Below, one piece after another: positions 41,345 to 49,689 of a stretch of 64,000 nt of DNA; the first letter of the stretch is position 1, and each line of letters opens with the position of its first letter. The notes below the pieces were generated by a model that was given only the letters and a program-made list of their open reading frames with translations, had not been told where the DNA came from and did no database searches. This stretch comes from Streptomyces purpureus (GTDB lineage: Bacteria; Actinomycetota; Actinomycetes; Streptomycetales; Streptomycetaceae), in contig NZ_BMQQ01000020.1 in the NCBI RefSeq assembly GCF_014648195.1, positions 1 through 64,000 on the forward strand, given 5' to 3'. A program made the position numbers and the translations under genes.

Positions 41345-42181
41345 ATGGCACGACGCGGAATCCTCGGGCGGTCCCGCCGTGAGTACAAGGCCCCCGAGCC
41401 GCACCCCTCCGGCGCGCTCGCCCCGAAGCTCCCGGGCGAGCTCGTGCCGAACCACGTGGCGATCGTCATGGACGGCAACGGCCGCTGGGCGAAGGACCGC
41501 GGCCTGCCGCGCACCGAGGGCCACAAGGTCGGCGCCGAGCGCGTGCTCGACGTCCTCCAGGGCGGGATCGAGATGGGCGTCGGGGCCATCTCCCTGTACG
41601 CCTTCTCCACCGAGAACTGGAAGCGCTCCCCGGACGAGGTGCGCTTCCTCATGAACTTCAACCGCGACTTCATCCGCAAGACCCGCGACCAGCTCGACGA
41701 GCTCGGTATCCGGGTGCGCTGGGTCGGCCGGATGCCCAAGCTGTGGAAGTCGGTGGCCAAGGAGCTCCAGATCGCCCAGGAGCAGACCAAGGACAACGAC
41801 CGGCTCACCCTCTACTTCTGCATGAACTACGGCGGGCGCGCGGAGCTCGCGGACGCCATGCAGGCCATCGCCGAGGACGTGAAGGCGGGCAAGCTCGACC
41901 CGTCGAAGGTCGGCGAGAAGACGATCCAGAAGTACCTGTACTACCCGGACATGCCGGACGTCGACATGTTCCTGCGGCCCAGCGGCGAACAGCGCACCTC
42001 CAACTACCTGCTCTGGCAGAGCGCGTACGCCGAGATGGTCTTCCAGGACGTCCTGTGGCCCGACTTCGACCGCCGCGACCTGTGGCGCGCCTGCCTCGAA
42101 TACGCCCAGCGCGACCGCCGCTTCGGCGGCGCGGTCCCCAACGAGGAACTCCTGAAGATGGAGAGCGGCCTCGCCAAGTAA
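41345..42181 (+). CDS. uppS: Isoprenyl transferase (Z-prenyl diphosphate synthase)
   Basis: A 278-residue cis-prenyltransferase making the long-chain polyprenyl phosphate carrier for cell-wall synthesis. VAIVMDGNGRWAKDRGLPRT is the pyrophosphate-binding signature; SLYAFSTENWKRSPDEV and RPSGEQRTSNYLLWQS are further family blocks. A GGAGAG site precedes the ATG. A strong hairpin follows the stop. Confidence 0.95.
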   Translation: MARRGILGRSRREYKAPEPHPSGALAPKLPGELVPNHVAIVMDGNGRWAKDRGLPRTEGHKVGAERVLDVLQGGIEMGVGAISLYAFSTENWKRSPDEVRFLMNFNRDFIRKTRDQLDELGIRVRWVGRMPKLWKSVAKELQIAQEQTKDNDRLTLYFCMNYGGRAELADAMQAIAEDVKAGKLDPSKVGEKTIQKYLYYPDMPDVDMFLRPSGEQRTSNYLLWQSAYAEMVFQDVLWPDFDRRDLWRACLEYAQRDRRFGGAVPNEELLKMESGLAK

Positions 42182-42197
42182 CACGCAGGGCGTGAAC

Positions 42198-42233
42198 GAA
42201 GGGCCCGTACCGTTCGACCGGTACGGGCCCTTC
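42198..42233. terminator. Bidirectional hairpin between uppS and zur
   Basis: A perfect 15-bp stem: arms at 42198-42212 and 42219-42233 (left arm GAAGGGCCCGTACCG) with a 6-nt loop. It lies between two converging genes and can end transcription from both sides. Confidence 0.85.
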
Positions 42234-42253
42234 GTCATGCCGTCACGGACGGA

Positions 42254-42664
42254 TCACTTCGCCGCGCACTCCGCGCACGTGCCGAAGATCTCCACCGTGT
42301 GCGCCACATTCACGAAACCGTGCTGCGCCGCGATCGTCTCCGCCCACTGCTCCACCGCCGGGCCCTCGACCTCGACAGCCTTGCCGCACACACGGCACAC
42401 CAGATGGTGGTGGTGGTCGTCCGTCGAGCAGCGGCGGTAGACCGCTTCGCCGTCGCTGGTGCGCAGCACATCGACCTCGCCCGCGTCCGCGAGCGACTGA
42501 AGCGTGCGGTAGACCGTGGTCAGACCGACCGAGTCACCGCGGTGCTTGAGCATGTCGTGCAGCTCCTGCGCGCTGCGGAACTCGTCCACCTCGTTCAGTG
42601 CCGCCGACACGGCGGCCCGCTGCCGGGTCGACCGGCCGCGCACGGGGGGTCCTGCCGTCGCCAC
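42254..42664 (-). CDS. zur: Zinc uptake regulator Zur
   Basis: A 136-residue Fur-family repressor. VGLTTVYRTLQSLADAGEVD is the DNA-recognition helix region. DDHHHHLVCRVCG and FGTCAECAAK carry the regulatory histidines and the structural C-x2-C pairs. It is the last gene of the znuA-znuC-znuB-zur run, so it is probably autoregulated together with zinc uptake. It could be confused with Fur, but the operon partners identify it. Confidence 0.95.
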   Translation of the reverse strand: MATAGPPVRGRSTRQRAAVSAALNEVDEFRSAQELHDMLKHRGDSVGLTTVYRTLQSLADAGEVDVLRTSDGEAVYRRCSTDDHHHHLVCRVCGKAVEVEGPAVEQWAETIAAQHGFVNVAHTVEIFGTCAECAAK

Positions 42665-42728
42665 AGGTGCCTCCTCACCAGATGGATGCCTATGGCCGCC
42701 ATTGTGCCAGGCCGTCGCTCCGGCCAGG

Positions 42729-43649
42729 TCAGGCCGTCACGTCGTCGCCCGAACGGCGCGTGCTGGGAACCGCCACATCACAGCCGTCCCCGCCTTCCCC
42801 AGGCCCCCCGGAACCCGCGCCGGCCACCGCCGCCACCCGGGCGCGGCGCCTGGCCAGCGGCGCCGCCAGCGCCGTCAGCACCACGAACACCCCGATCGCG
42901 AGAAGCACGATCGTCGCGCCCGGCGGCACATCCTGGTAGTACGTGATGATCGTCCCGGACAGCGTCACACCCGTACCGATCACCACCGCCAGCACGAACG
43001 TCACCCGGAACGACCGCGTCAGCTGCTGCGCCGCCGCCACCGGCACCACCATCAGCGCACTCACCAGCAGCAGACCGACCACCCGCATCGCGACCGTCAC
43101 CGTCACCGCCGCCGTCACCGCGATCAGCAGATTCAGCGCCCGCACCGGAAGCCCCGTGACCCGCGCGAACTCCTCGTCCTGGCTCACCGCGAACAGCTGA
43201 CGCCGCAGCCCCACCGTCACGGCCACCACGAACGCCGCCAGCAGCACGATCGCCGTCACATCCTCCTCGGAGACCGTCGACAGCGACCCGAAGAGGTACG
43301 ACAGAAGATTGGCGTTCGAGCCGCCCGCCATGTTCATCAGCAGCACACCGCCCGCCATGCCGCCGTAGAAGAGCAGCGCGAGCGCGATGTCGCCGCGCGT
43401 ACGCCCGTACGCCCTGATCAGCTCCATGGCGACCGCGCCGACGACCGAGACGAGCGTCGCCATCCACACCGGGTTCGTCGACATCAGGAAGCCGAGCCCG
43501 ACACCGGTCATCGCGACATGGCCGATGCCGTCGCCCATCAGCGCCTGCCGGCGCTGCACGAGATAGATGCCGACGGCGGGCGCCGTGATCCCGACGAGCA
43601 CGGCCGCGATCAGCGCGCGCTGCATGAAGGCAGGTTCCAGGAAATCCAT
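42729..43649 (-). CDS. znuB: Zinc ABC transporter permease ZnuB
   Basis: A 306-residue permease of the ABC-3 family with about eight or nine membrane helices. VQRRQALMGDGIGHVAMTG is the conserved cytoplasmic loop that contacts the ATPase, and VGLLLVSALMVVPVAAA is a typical C-terminal helix. It begins 3 bp after znuC. The final 25 residues (GGPGEGGDGCDVAVPST) form a charged tail. Confidence 0.93.
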   Translation of the reverse strand: MDFLEPAFMQRALIAAVLVGITAPAVGIYLVQRRQALMGDGIGHVAMTGVGLGFLMSTNPVWMATLVSVVGAVAMELIRAYGRTRGDIALALLFYGGMAGGVLLMNMAGGSNANLLSYLFGSLSTVSEEDVTAIVLLAAFVVAVTVGLRRQLFAVSQDEEFARVTGLPVRALNLLIAVTAAVTVTVAMRVVGLLLVSALMVVPVAAAQQLTRSFRVTFVLAVVIGTGVTLSGTIITYYQDVPPGATIVLLAIGVFVVLTALAAPLARRRARVAAVAGAGSGGPGEGGDGCDVAVPSTRRSGDDVTA

Positions 43650-43652
43650 GTG

Positions 43653-44456
43653 TCAGGTCAGCAGTCCCGTGCGAAGCGGCTCACCGGCCGCGTGCGGATG
43701 TACGTGGTCGTGCCCGGGCAGGGCGTGCTGGCCGACGGCCTTCGGAGGCGGCCCGTCATGGACCACACAGCCGTCCCGCAGCACGACCGCCCGGTCGATC
43801 AGCGGCTCCAGCGGCCCCAGCTCATGCATCACCAGCAGCACCGTCGCCCCGCCCGCGACCTGCTCGCGCAGGGTCGAGGCGAGGATCTCCTGGCTGGCCA
43901 GGTCGATCCCGGCCATCGGCTCGTCCATGATCAGCAGCTCGGGGTCGGCGGCCAGCGCCCGCGCGATCAGCACCCGCTGATGCTGACCGCCGGACAGCGC
44001 GGCCACCGAGTCCCTGGCCCGGTCGGCCAGCCCGACCAGCTCGATCGACCGCTCGACGGCCGCCCGGTCCGCCCGCGACAGCCAGCCGAACCGCTTGCGC
44101 GACAGCCGGCCGGAGGTGACCACCTCACGCACGGTGGCCGGCACCCCGCTCGCGGCCGTCGTCCGCTGGGGCACGTACCCGACGCGTCCCCAGTCACGGA
44201 AGCGCCGCAACTCGGTGCCGAAGAGGGAGATGCCGCCGCCGGTGAGCGGGACCTGCCCGATCACCGACCGTACGGCGGTCGACTTGCCCGAGCCGTTGGC
44301 GCCGAGCAGCGCGACGACCTCACCGCGGTTCACGGTGAGGTCGATCCCGCGCAGGACGGGACGCGAGCCGAGCGCCGCGGTGCCACCGCGGACGGATATC
44401 ACGGGCTCGGATGTCACGGGCTCGGACATGACGGGCTCGGATATGACGGGATCCAT
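43653..44456 (-). CDS. znuC: Zinc ABC transporter ATP-binding protein ZnuC
   Basis: A 267-residue ATPase: Walker A LLGANGSGKSTAV, signature LSGGQHQRVLIARAL, Walker B LLIMDEPMAGIDL, switch histidine in VMHELGPLEPL. The start is uncertain: ATG 44456 (MDPVISEP) has GGAGG 11 nt upstream, while GTG 44498 would add 14 residues. The N-terminus contains a 15-nt tandem repeat encoding SEPV(M/T/I) units, an odd lineage-specific extension before ISVRGG. Confidence 0.9.
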   Translation of the reverse strand: MDPVISEPVMSEPVTSEPVISVRGGTAALGSRPVLRGIDLTVNRGEVVALLGANGSGKSTAVRSVIGQVPLTGGGISLFGTELRRFRDWGRVGYVPQRTTAASGVPATVREVVTSGRLSRKRFGWLSRADRAAVERSIELVGLADRARDSVAALSGGQHQRVLIARALAADPELLIMDEPMAGIDLASQEILASTLREQVAGGATVLLVMHELGPLEPLIDRAVVLRDGCVVHDGPPPKAVGQHALPGHDHVHPHAAGEPLRTGLLT

Positions 44457-44505
44457 GGCCGGCGTCGCCTCCACTACGTTCCTGCCTGCGTGCGTCACTT
44501 CTGCG

Positions 44506-45501
44506 TCACTTCGCGCCGAGAGCCTTCTGCAGCGCGGTGAGGTTGGACCGCATCACCTCGATGTAGTCCTCGCCCTTGGACTTGTCCGTGATTCCCTCCA
44601 GCGGGTCCAGGACGTCCGTCTTCAGGCCGGTGTCCTTCGCGAGGGTCTTCGCGGTCTTGTCGCTGGCGAGCGTCTCGAAGAAGACGGTCGTGACCTTCTC
44701 CTCCTTCGCCACCTGCTGGAGCTCCTGGATCCGCTTCGGGCTCGGCTCGGCCTCCGGGTCCAGGCCGGAGATGCCCTCCTGGTCCAGGCCGTAGCGCTCG
44801 GCGAGGTAGCCGAAGGCGGCGTGAGTGGTGATGAAGGTCTTGGTGTCCGTCTTCTCCAGCCCCTTCTCGAAGGAGGCGTCGAGCGCGGTCAGCTTCTTCA
44901 CCAGCGCGGAGGTGTTCTTCTGGTACGCGGCCGCGTTGTCCGGGTCCGCCTTCTCCAGCGCCGCTCCCACGCCCTTGGCGACCTCGGCGTACTTCACCGG
45001 GTTCAGCCACAGGTGCGGGTCGCCACCGGCCTCGTGCTCGTGCTCGTGCCCATGGCCGGCTTCTTCTTCCGTGTGGCCTTCTTCCGCGTGCGCCCCGTGG
45101 TCGTGGCCGTCCTCGGCGCCGTGGTTCTCCAGCTTGGTGAGGGTCGCCGCGTCCACGGTGTTCTTCACCCCGGCGTCCTTGATCGCGTCGTCGACGGCGG
45201 GCTGGACACCCTTGAGGTAGAGGATGAAGTCGGCCTCTTCGAGGCTGCCCCGCTCCTTGGGCTGCAGATCCAGGTCGTGCGGCTCGACGCCCGGCTCGGT
45301 GAGCGTACGGACGGAGACGTGCTCGCCACCGATCTGCTCGGCGAGGTACTGCATGGGATAGAACGACGCCACGACGTCCAGCTTGCCGTCGCTCTTCTTG
45401 TCGGCGGACTCCGCGGAACCGGAGCAGGCGGACAGGGAGAACAGGCCGAGCGCGACGGCTCCGGCGACGGCGGTGGTGGGTATCAGACGGCGTACGTTCA
45501 T
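44506..45501 (-). CDS. znuA: Zinc-binding lipoprotein ZnuA
   Basis: A 331-residue solute-binding protein. A lipoprotein signal peptide ends at LSAC (lipobox, Cys about 25), so it is anchored on the outer face of the membrane. The cluster A-I domain has ASFYPMQYLAEQIGG and EPHDLDLQP, with a His/Glu/Asp-rich loop (GHDHGAHAEEGH and similar) for zinc capture. The ATG at 45501 lies 7 nt after the -10 element; two in-frame upstream starts exist. It heads the zinc operon. Confidence 0.94.
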   Translation of the reverse strand: MNVRRLIPTTAVAGAVALGLFSLSACSGSAESADKKSDGKLDVVASFYPMQYLAEQIGGEHVSVRTLTEPGVEPHDLDLQPKERGSLEEADFILYLKGVQPAVDDAIKDAGVKNTVDAATLTKLENHGAEDGHDHGAHAEEGHTEEEAGHGHEHEHEAGGDPHLWLNPVKYAEVAKGVGAALEKADPDNAAAYQKNTSALVKKLTALDASFEKGLEKTDTKTFITTHAAFGYLAERYGLDQEGISGLDPEAEPSPKRIQELQQVAKEEKVTTVFFETLASDKTAKTLAKDTGLKTDVLDPLEGITDKSKGEDYIEVMRSNLTALQKALGAK

Positions 45502-45508
45502 GACAGTC

Positions 45509-45538
45509 ATTTTCAACAAATCTGGAAACGATTGTCAA
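45509..45538 (-). promoter_or_regulatory. znuA promoter overlapped by a Zur box
   Basis: On the minus strand TTGACA (45533-45538) and GAAAAT (45509-45514) are separated by 18 nt, a good -35/-10 pair, and ATG 45501 is 7 nt downstream. The 15-mer TGGAAACGATTGTCA at 45523-45537 resembles the Streptomyces Zur box (TGaaAATGATTTTCA) and covers the -35 region, as expected for zinc-dependent repression. Confidence 0.7.
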
Positions 45539-45642
45539 CAAAGCGCCTTAGTGCCCTCCGTCACCCATCGATTTGATCCGGGGGGTGCGGCCGCCGGTAA
45601 TCTGAAGCATTCGCACTTCGTCGTCGTAATGAAGAGAGCACC

Positions 45643-47025
45643 GTGGCCGCCGACAAGATCGACACCATCGTCAGCCTGAGCAAGCGCCGTGGCTTCGTCT
45701 ACCCGTGCAGCGAGATCTACGGTGGCCAGCGCGCCGCCTGGGACTACGGACCGCTGGGTGTCGAACTCAAGGAGAACATCAAGCGCCAGTGGTGGCGCGC
45801 GATGGTCACCTCGCGCGAGGACGTTGTCGGTATCGACTCCTCCGTCATCCTCGCCCCCGAGGTCTGGGTCGCCTCCGGCCACGTCGCCACCTTCTCCGAC
45901 CCGCTGACCGAGTGCACCGCCTGCCACAAGCGCCACCGCGCCGACCACCTCGAAGAGGCGTACGAGGCCAAGCACAACCGCCTCCCGGCGAACGGCCTTG
46001 CGGACATCAACTGCCCCAACTGCGGTGTGAAGGGCCAGTTCACCGAGCCGAAGCAGTTCTCCGGCATGCTGGAGACCCACCTCGGCCCGACCCAGGACAC
46101 CGGCTCCAAGGCCTACCTGCGCCCCGAGACCGCCCAGGGCATCTTCACCAACTACGCCCAGGTCCAGCAGACCGCCCGGAAGAAGCCGCCCTTCGGCATC
46201 GCGCAGATGGGCAAGTCCTTCCGTAACGAGATCACGCCCGGCAACTTCATCTTCCGCACCCGCGAGTTCGAGCAGATGGAGATGGAGTTCTTCGTCAAGC
46301 CCGGCGAGGACGAGCAGTGGCACGAGTACTGGATGGAGCAGCGCTGGAACTGGTACCGCGACCTCGGCATCCGCGAGGAGAACATCCGCTGGTACGAGCA
46401 CCCGAAGGAGAAGCTGTCCCACTACTCGAAGCGCACCGCCGACATCGAGTACCGCTTCAACTTCGGCGGCAGTGAGTTCTCCGAGCTCGAAGGCGTGGCC
46501 AACCGCACCGACTTCGACCTCAAGGCCCACTCCGAGGCCTCCGGCCAGGACCTCGTCTACTTCGACCAGGAGTCGAAGGAGCGCTACACCCCGTACGTCA
46601 TCGAGCCGGCGGCCGGCGTGAACCGCGCCATGCTCGCCTTCATGCTCGACGCCTACAACGAGGACGAGGCCCCGAACGCCAAGGGCGTCATGGAGAAGCG
46701 CACCGTGATGCGCCTCGACCCGCGCCTGGCCCCGATCAAGGTCGCCGTCCTGCCGCTGTCCCGCAACGCGCAGCTGTCGCCGAAGGCCAAGGGTCTCGCG
46801 GCCGACCTGCGCAAGTTCTGGAACATCGAGTTCGACGACGCGGGCGCCATCGGCCGCCGCTACCGCCGCCAGGACGAGATCGGCACCCCCTTCTGCGTCA
46901 CCGTCGACTTCGACACCCTGGACGACAACGCGGTGACCGTGCGCGAGCGCGACACCATGAAGCAGGAGCGCGTCTCCCTGGACCAGATCCAGGCCTACCT
47001 CGGCAGCCGCCTGCTCGGCTGCTGA
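45643..47025 (+). CDS. glyS: Glycyl-tRNA synthetase (homodimer type)
   Basis: A 460-residue class II synthetase charging tRNA-Gly. SRRGFVYPCSEIYGG and AAWDYGPLGVELKENI are the N-terminal motifs. A zinc module carries CTACHKRH and CPNCG. Class II motif 2 is SFRNEITPGNFIFRTREFEQ, and motif 3 includes GVNRAMLAFMLDAY. The C-terminal anticodon-binding domain spans about 365-460. The GTG at 45643 follows AAGAGAG. It is divergent from znuA and ends at the hairpin at 47045-47084. Confidence 0.97.
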   Translation: MAADKIDTIVSLSKRRGFVYPCSEIYGGQRAAWDYGPLGVELKENIKRQWWRAMVTSREDVVGIDSSVILAPEVWVASGHVATFSDPLTECTACHKRHRADHLEEAYEAKHNRLPANGLADINCPNCGVKGQFTEPKQFSGMLETHLGPTQDTGSKAYLRPETAQGIFTNYAQVQQTARKKPPFGIAQMGKSFRNEITPGNFIFRTREFEQMEMEFFVKPGEDEQWHEYWMEQRWNWYRDLGIREENIRWYEHPKEKLSHYSKRTADIEYRFNFGGSEFSELEGVANRTDFDLKAHSEASGQDLVYFDQESKERYTPYVIEPAAGVNRAMLAFMLDAYNEDEAPNAKGVMEKRTVMRLDPRLAPIKVAVLPLSRNAQLSPKAKGLAADLRKFWNIEFDDAGAIGRRYRRQDEIGTPFCVTVDFDTLDDNAVTVRERDTMKQERVSLDQIQAYLGSRLLGC

Positions 47026-47044
47026 CCGGGCGATAGGCACGACT

Positions 47045-47084
47045 GAGGCCCCTGGCCCCCGCGACAGCGGGGGCCAGGGGCCTC
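47045..47084. terminator. 18-bp hairpin after glyS
   Basis: Arms at 47045-47062 and 47067-47084 are perfectly complementary (GAGGCCCCTGGCC...), with the 4-nt loop GACA, followed by GGCCTTTTCG. It separates the converging glyS and tetR genes and can serve both. Confidence 0.88.
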
Positions 47085-47097
47085 GGCCTTTTCGTCC

Positions 47098-47688
47098 TTA
47101 CGCGCGGAGCCCACGCAGCAGCAGCTCACACACCGCCCGGAACTCGTCGTCGATCTCCGGCCGCTCCCACTGCGGCGCATACACCGGATCATGGAATCGG
47201 GCCGTCGCGTCGAACACCGCCCGCGCCGCCGCCAACGGATCCCGCGCCGCGAACTGCCCTGACCGCACGCCCTCCCCGATGATCGCGGCGAGCTGGCCGA
47301 TCAGCACGAGCAGATGCTCGTCGACCACCCCGCTCGCCTCCTGGATCAGCACTCCGTACGTCGCGAACAGCTCCGGGTCGTCCCCCGCCTTGTGCCGCTT
47401 CGCCTCGAAGAGCACCGCCAGCCACTGCCGCAGCTTCTCCTCGGCGGTCTTCGCGGGCTCCTCGCTGAGCTCCCCGAGCAACTCCTCGGTCCTCCCCAGC
47501 CAACGGGCCGTGACCGCCTCGCGCAGCGCCGCCTTCGTACGGAAGTGCCGGTACACACTGCCATGGCTGACCCCCAGCGCCCGCGCCACATCGACGACGG
47601 TCGCCTTGGTCGGGCCATAGCGACGCAACACGTCCTCAGTGGCTTCGAGGATGCGCTCGGGGGTCAAGATCTCTGGCGACGGCGACAT
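47098..47688 (-). CDS. TetR-family regulator
   Basis: A 196-residue regulator: N-terminal HTH (about 10-60) with ILEATEDVLRRYGPTKATVVDVARALGVSHGSVYRHF, in which VYRHF is the TetR signature, and a helical ligand-binding domain after it. It begins 18 bp after the aldo/keto reductase gene on the same strand, so it probably controls that operon in response to an unknown ligand. Confidence 0.9.
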   Translation of the reverse strand: MSPSPEILTPERILEATEDVLRRYGPTKATVVDVARALGVSHGSVYRHFRTKAALREAVTARWLGRTEELLGELSEEPAKTAEEKLRQWLAVLFEAKRHKAGDDPELFATYGVLIQEASGVVDEHLLVLIGQLAAIIGEGVRSGQFAARDPLAAARAVFDATARFHDPVYAPQWERPEIDDEFRAVCELLLRGLRA

Positions 47689-47706
47689 GCGATAGACCGT
47701 ACCGGC

Positions 47707-48729
47707 TCACCGCTCACTGTCGAGGTGAGCCATCTGAGCCTGTGGATAACGCTCCCCGGCCGCCGCGCCCACCGGCACCGCCGCCTCGATCGCCAGCAGA
47801 TCGGCGGCCTCCAGCGACACCTCCAGCGCACCGAGCGCCTCCGCCAGCCGGTCCCGCCGCCGCGCCCCCACCAGCGGCACCACGTCCTCACCCCGGGACA
47901 GCACCCAGGCGATCGCGATCTGCGCCACCGAGGCGCCCTTCCGCTCGGCGACCGTGCGCAGCTGCTCCACCAGATTCAGATTGTGGTGGAGGTTGTCGCC
48001 CTGGAAACGCGGGCTCATGCCCCGGAAGTCACCCGGTGCCAGCTCCCGGTCGTGGGTGAAGTGCCCGCTGATCAGGCCCCGGGACAGCACCCCGTACGCC
48101 GTGACGCCGATGCCCAGCTCACGAGCGGTCGGCAGGATCTCGTCCTCGATGCCGCGGGAGATCAGGGAGTACTCGATCTGGAGGTCGGCGATCGGCGCCA
48201 CCGCGGCCGCCCGGCGCAGCGTCGCCGCGCCCACCTCCGACAGCCCGATGTGCCGGACGTGCCCGGCCTCCACCAGCTCGGCGATGGCCCCGACCGTCTC
48301 CTCGACCGGCACGTCCGGGTCGACGCGGGCGATCCGGTAGACGTCGATGTGGTCGGTCCCCAGGCGCTGGAGGGAGTACGCGGCGAAGTTCTTGACCGCG
48401 TCCGGCCGGCCGTCGTAGCCGGTGAACCCGCCCTCGACCGTGCGCAGCGCACCGAACTTCACGCTGGTCAGCGCCTGGGCGCGGAGCGCGGCGGGGGCGG
48501 TGCGCAGGGCGTCGTTGATCAGGAGCTCGTTGTGGCCCATGCCGTAGAAGTCGCCGGTGTCGAGGAGCGTGACGCCGGCGTCGAGGGCCGCGTGGATGGT
48601 GGCGATCGACTCGGTGCGGTCGCTCTCGCCGTAGAGGGCGGACATGCCCATGCAGCCGAGGCCCAGAGGGAAGACGGAGGGGCCGGTGGCGCCGAGGGGA
48701 CGGGGGCGAAGGGTGGCGTTTGTGTTCAT
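47707..48729 (-). CDS. Aldo/keto reductase
   Basis: A 340-residue NADPH-dependent reductase: FPLGLGCMGMSALYG start, TLLDTGDFYGMGHNE with the catalytic Asp/Tyr region, YSLQRLGTDHIDVYRI motif, HIGLSEVGAATLRRA, and the C-terminal NADP motif LVGARRRDRLAEAL. The start MNTNATLRP at 48729 is preferred over a longer frame. It leads an operon with the TetR gene. Substrate unknown. Confidence 0.92.
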   Translation of the reverse strand: MNTNATLRPRPLGATGPSVFPLGLGCMGMSALYGESDRTESIATIHAALDAGVTLLDTGDFYGMGHNELLINDALRTAPAALRAQALTSVKFGALRTVEGGFTGYDGRPDAVKNFAAYSLQRLGTDHIDVYRIARVDPDVPVEETVGAIAELVEAGHVRHIGLSEVGAATLRRAAAVAPIADLQIEYSLISRGIEDEILPTARELGIGVTAYGVLSRGLISGHFTHDRELAPGDFRGMSPRFQGDNLHHNLNLVEQLRTVAERKGASVAQIAIAWVLSRGEDVVPLVGARRRDRLAEALGALEVSLEAADLLAIEAAVPVGAAAGERYPQAQMAHLDSER

Positions 48730-48827
48730 GTCTTCGAGAGTCGCATGACAGCTGACAGATTTCAATATCTGTCATTCGTCATGAGTCACGCCGCGTATGA
48801 TCCACTCGGTCCGAAGGGGAGAACGCG

Positions 48828-49271
48828 GTGGCGAAGAGCAGCGGGAACAACAGGCACAAGAGCCGGCCGGACGGGCCGCCAGAGCAGAAGGAAGGTTTCT
48901 GCGAGAACGCCTGCGACCTCACGCTCCACCCGTGCTGCTGCGGCGGTGTATGGGCACAGTCAGCCCTGCTGCTTCCCCTGTTCCGCACCTCCGCCTCGCT
49001 CGTCAGGGGCGACGATCCCGCCGCGCCGCGCCCCTCCGGCCGGGTCGCCTCCGCGATGTACCGGTCCGTACGCCGCTACCGCGTCGCGATCAGCCCGACC
49101 CGCCCCGCGTGCTGCCCGTACACCCCGAGCTGCTCCACCTACGCGGTGAAGGCGCTCCACCGGCACGGCGCGCTCCGTGGCGGCGGCCTGATCCTGGCAC
49201 GGCTGCTGCGCTGCCGCCCCGCCGCGGCCCGCCGCCGCGGCTTCCACGACCCGGTCCCGCCGCGCGCCTGA
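48828..49271 (+). CDS. yidD: YidD-family protein with Cys-rich N-terminal extension
   Basis: A 147-residue protein. Residues 75-135 match YidD: YRVAISPTRPACCPYTPSCSTYAVKALHRHGALRGGGL and RLLRCRPAA. YidD assists YidC-dependent insertion of inner-membrane proteins. The first 70 residues are an extension with ENACDLTLHPCCCGGVW and a hydrophobic patch (SALLLPLFR), not seen in the standard 70-90-residue protein. The oriC-linked YidD is a separate gene, so this is probably a paralogue. GGGGAG precedes the GTG. Confidence 0.8.
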   Translation: MAKSSGNNRHKSRPDGPPEQKEGFCENACDLTLHPCCCGGVWAQSALLLPLFRTSASLVRGDDPAAPRPSGRVASAMYRSVRRYRVAISPTRPACCPYTPSCSTYAVKALHRHGALRGGGLILARLLRCRPAAARRRGFHDPVPPRA

Positions 49272-49302
49272 AAACCGGGTGCCTCAGGCTCCCGCGACCA
49301 GG

Positions 49303-49345
49303 TAGCGTCACGGGTATGTCTTCGTTCTTCCAGATCTACGAGTGA
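49303..49345 (+). other. Leaderless 9-codon ORF MSSFFQIYE with its own -10
   Basis: ATG 49316 to TGA 49343-49345 encodes MSSFFQIYE. TAGCGT at 49303-49308 ends 7 nt before the ATG, the same layout as other leaderless genes in the window. It lies 76 bp upstream of the DUF6243 gene. It may be a leader peptide or a coincidence of the promoter; the codons are not especially biased to one amino acid. Confidence 0.45.
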
Positions 49346-49421
49346 GAGTGCGGCGGGCCGAGCGTCCCGCCCTCCACCAGACGATTCCCGGATCACATCT
49401 CACCCCGAATGGGAGAACCCC

Positions 49422-49625
49422 ATGGCCAAGAGCCGTAACAACCTGCTGGGCGTAGGCGGCCAGCGCCGCAAGCTGTCCCGCGCCGACCAGCAGGGCAACG
49501 GCCCGGCGCGCAACGCCGACCGCAAGGCGGCCGCCGACCAGAAGCAGGAACTCCTCCGCAAGATGCGCGAACGCGCCCAGTCCCAGCCGGAGCAGACGGA
49601 AGACGCCCAGGGCGCCGAGGAGTAG
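49422..49625 (+). CDS. DUF6243-type small basic protein
   Basis: A 67-residue, highly charged protein: MAKSRNNLLGVGGQRRKLSR at the N-terminus, then a helical ADRKAAADQKQELLRKMRER stretch and an acidic tail (TEDAQGAEE). It appears to match the DUF6243 family of Streptomyces, which is uncharacterised. TGGGAGAA precedes the ATG. A perfect palindrome follows its stop. No membrane or signal segment. Confidence 0.75.
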   Translation: MAKSRNNLLGVGGQRRKLSRADQQGNGPARNADRKAAADQKQELLRKMRERAQSQPEQTEDAQGAEE

Positions 49626-49641
49626 GAACGCGTAACGAGTA

Positions 49642-49671
49642 GTGGGCCCGGGGGTGCACCCCCGGGCCCAC
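49642..49671. terminator. 30-bp perfect palindrome after the DUF6243 gene
   Basis: GTGGGCCCGGGGGTG directly followed by its exact reverse complement, centred at 49656/49657. It lies 17 bp after the DUF6243 stop and 18 bp before the stop of the minus-strand small ORF, so it probably terminates both. Confidence 0.8.
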
Positions 49672-49689
49672 ATCTGTCTCTCTGCTGCC

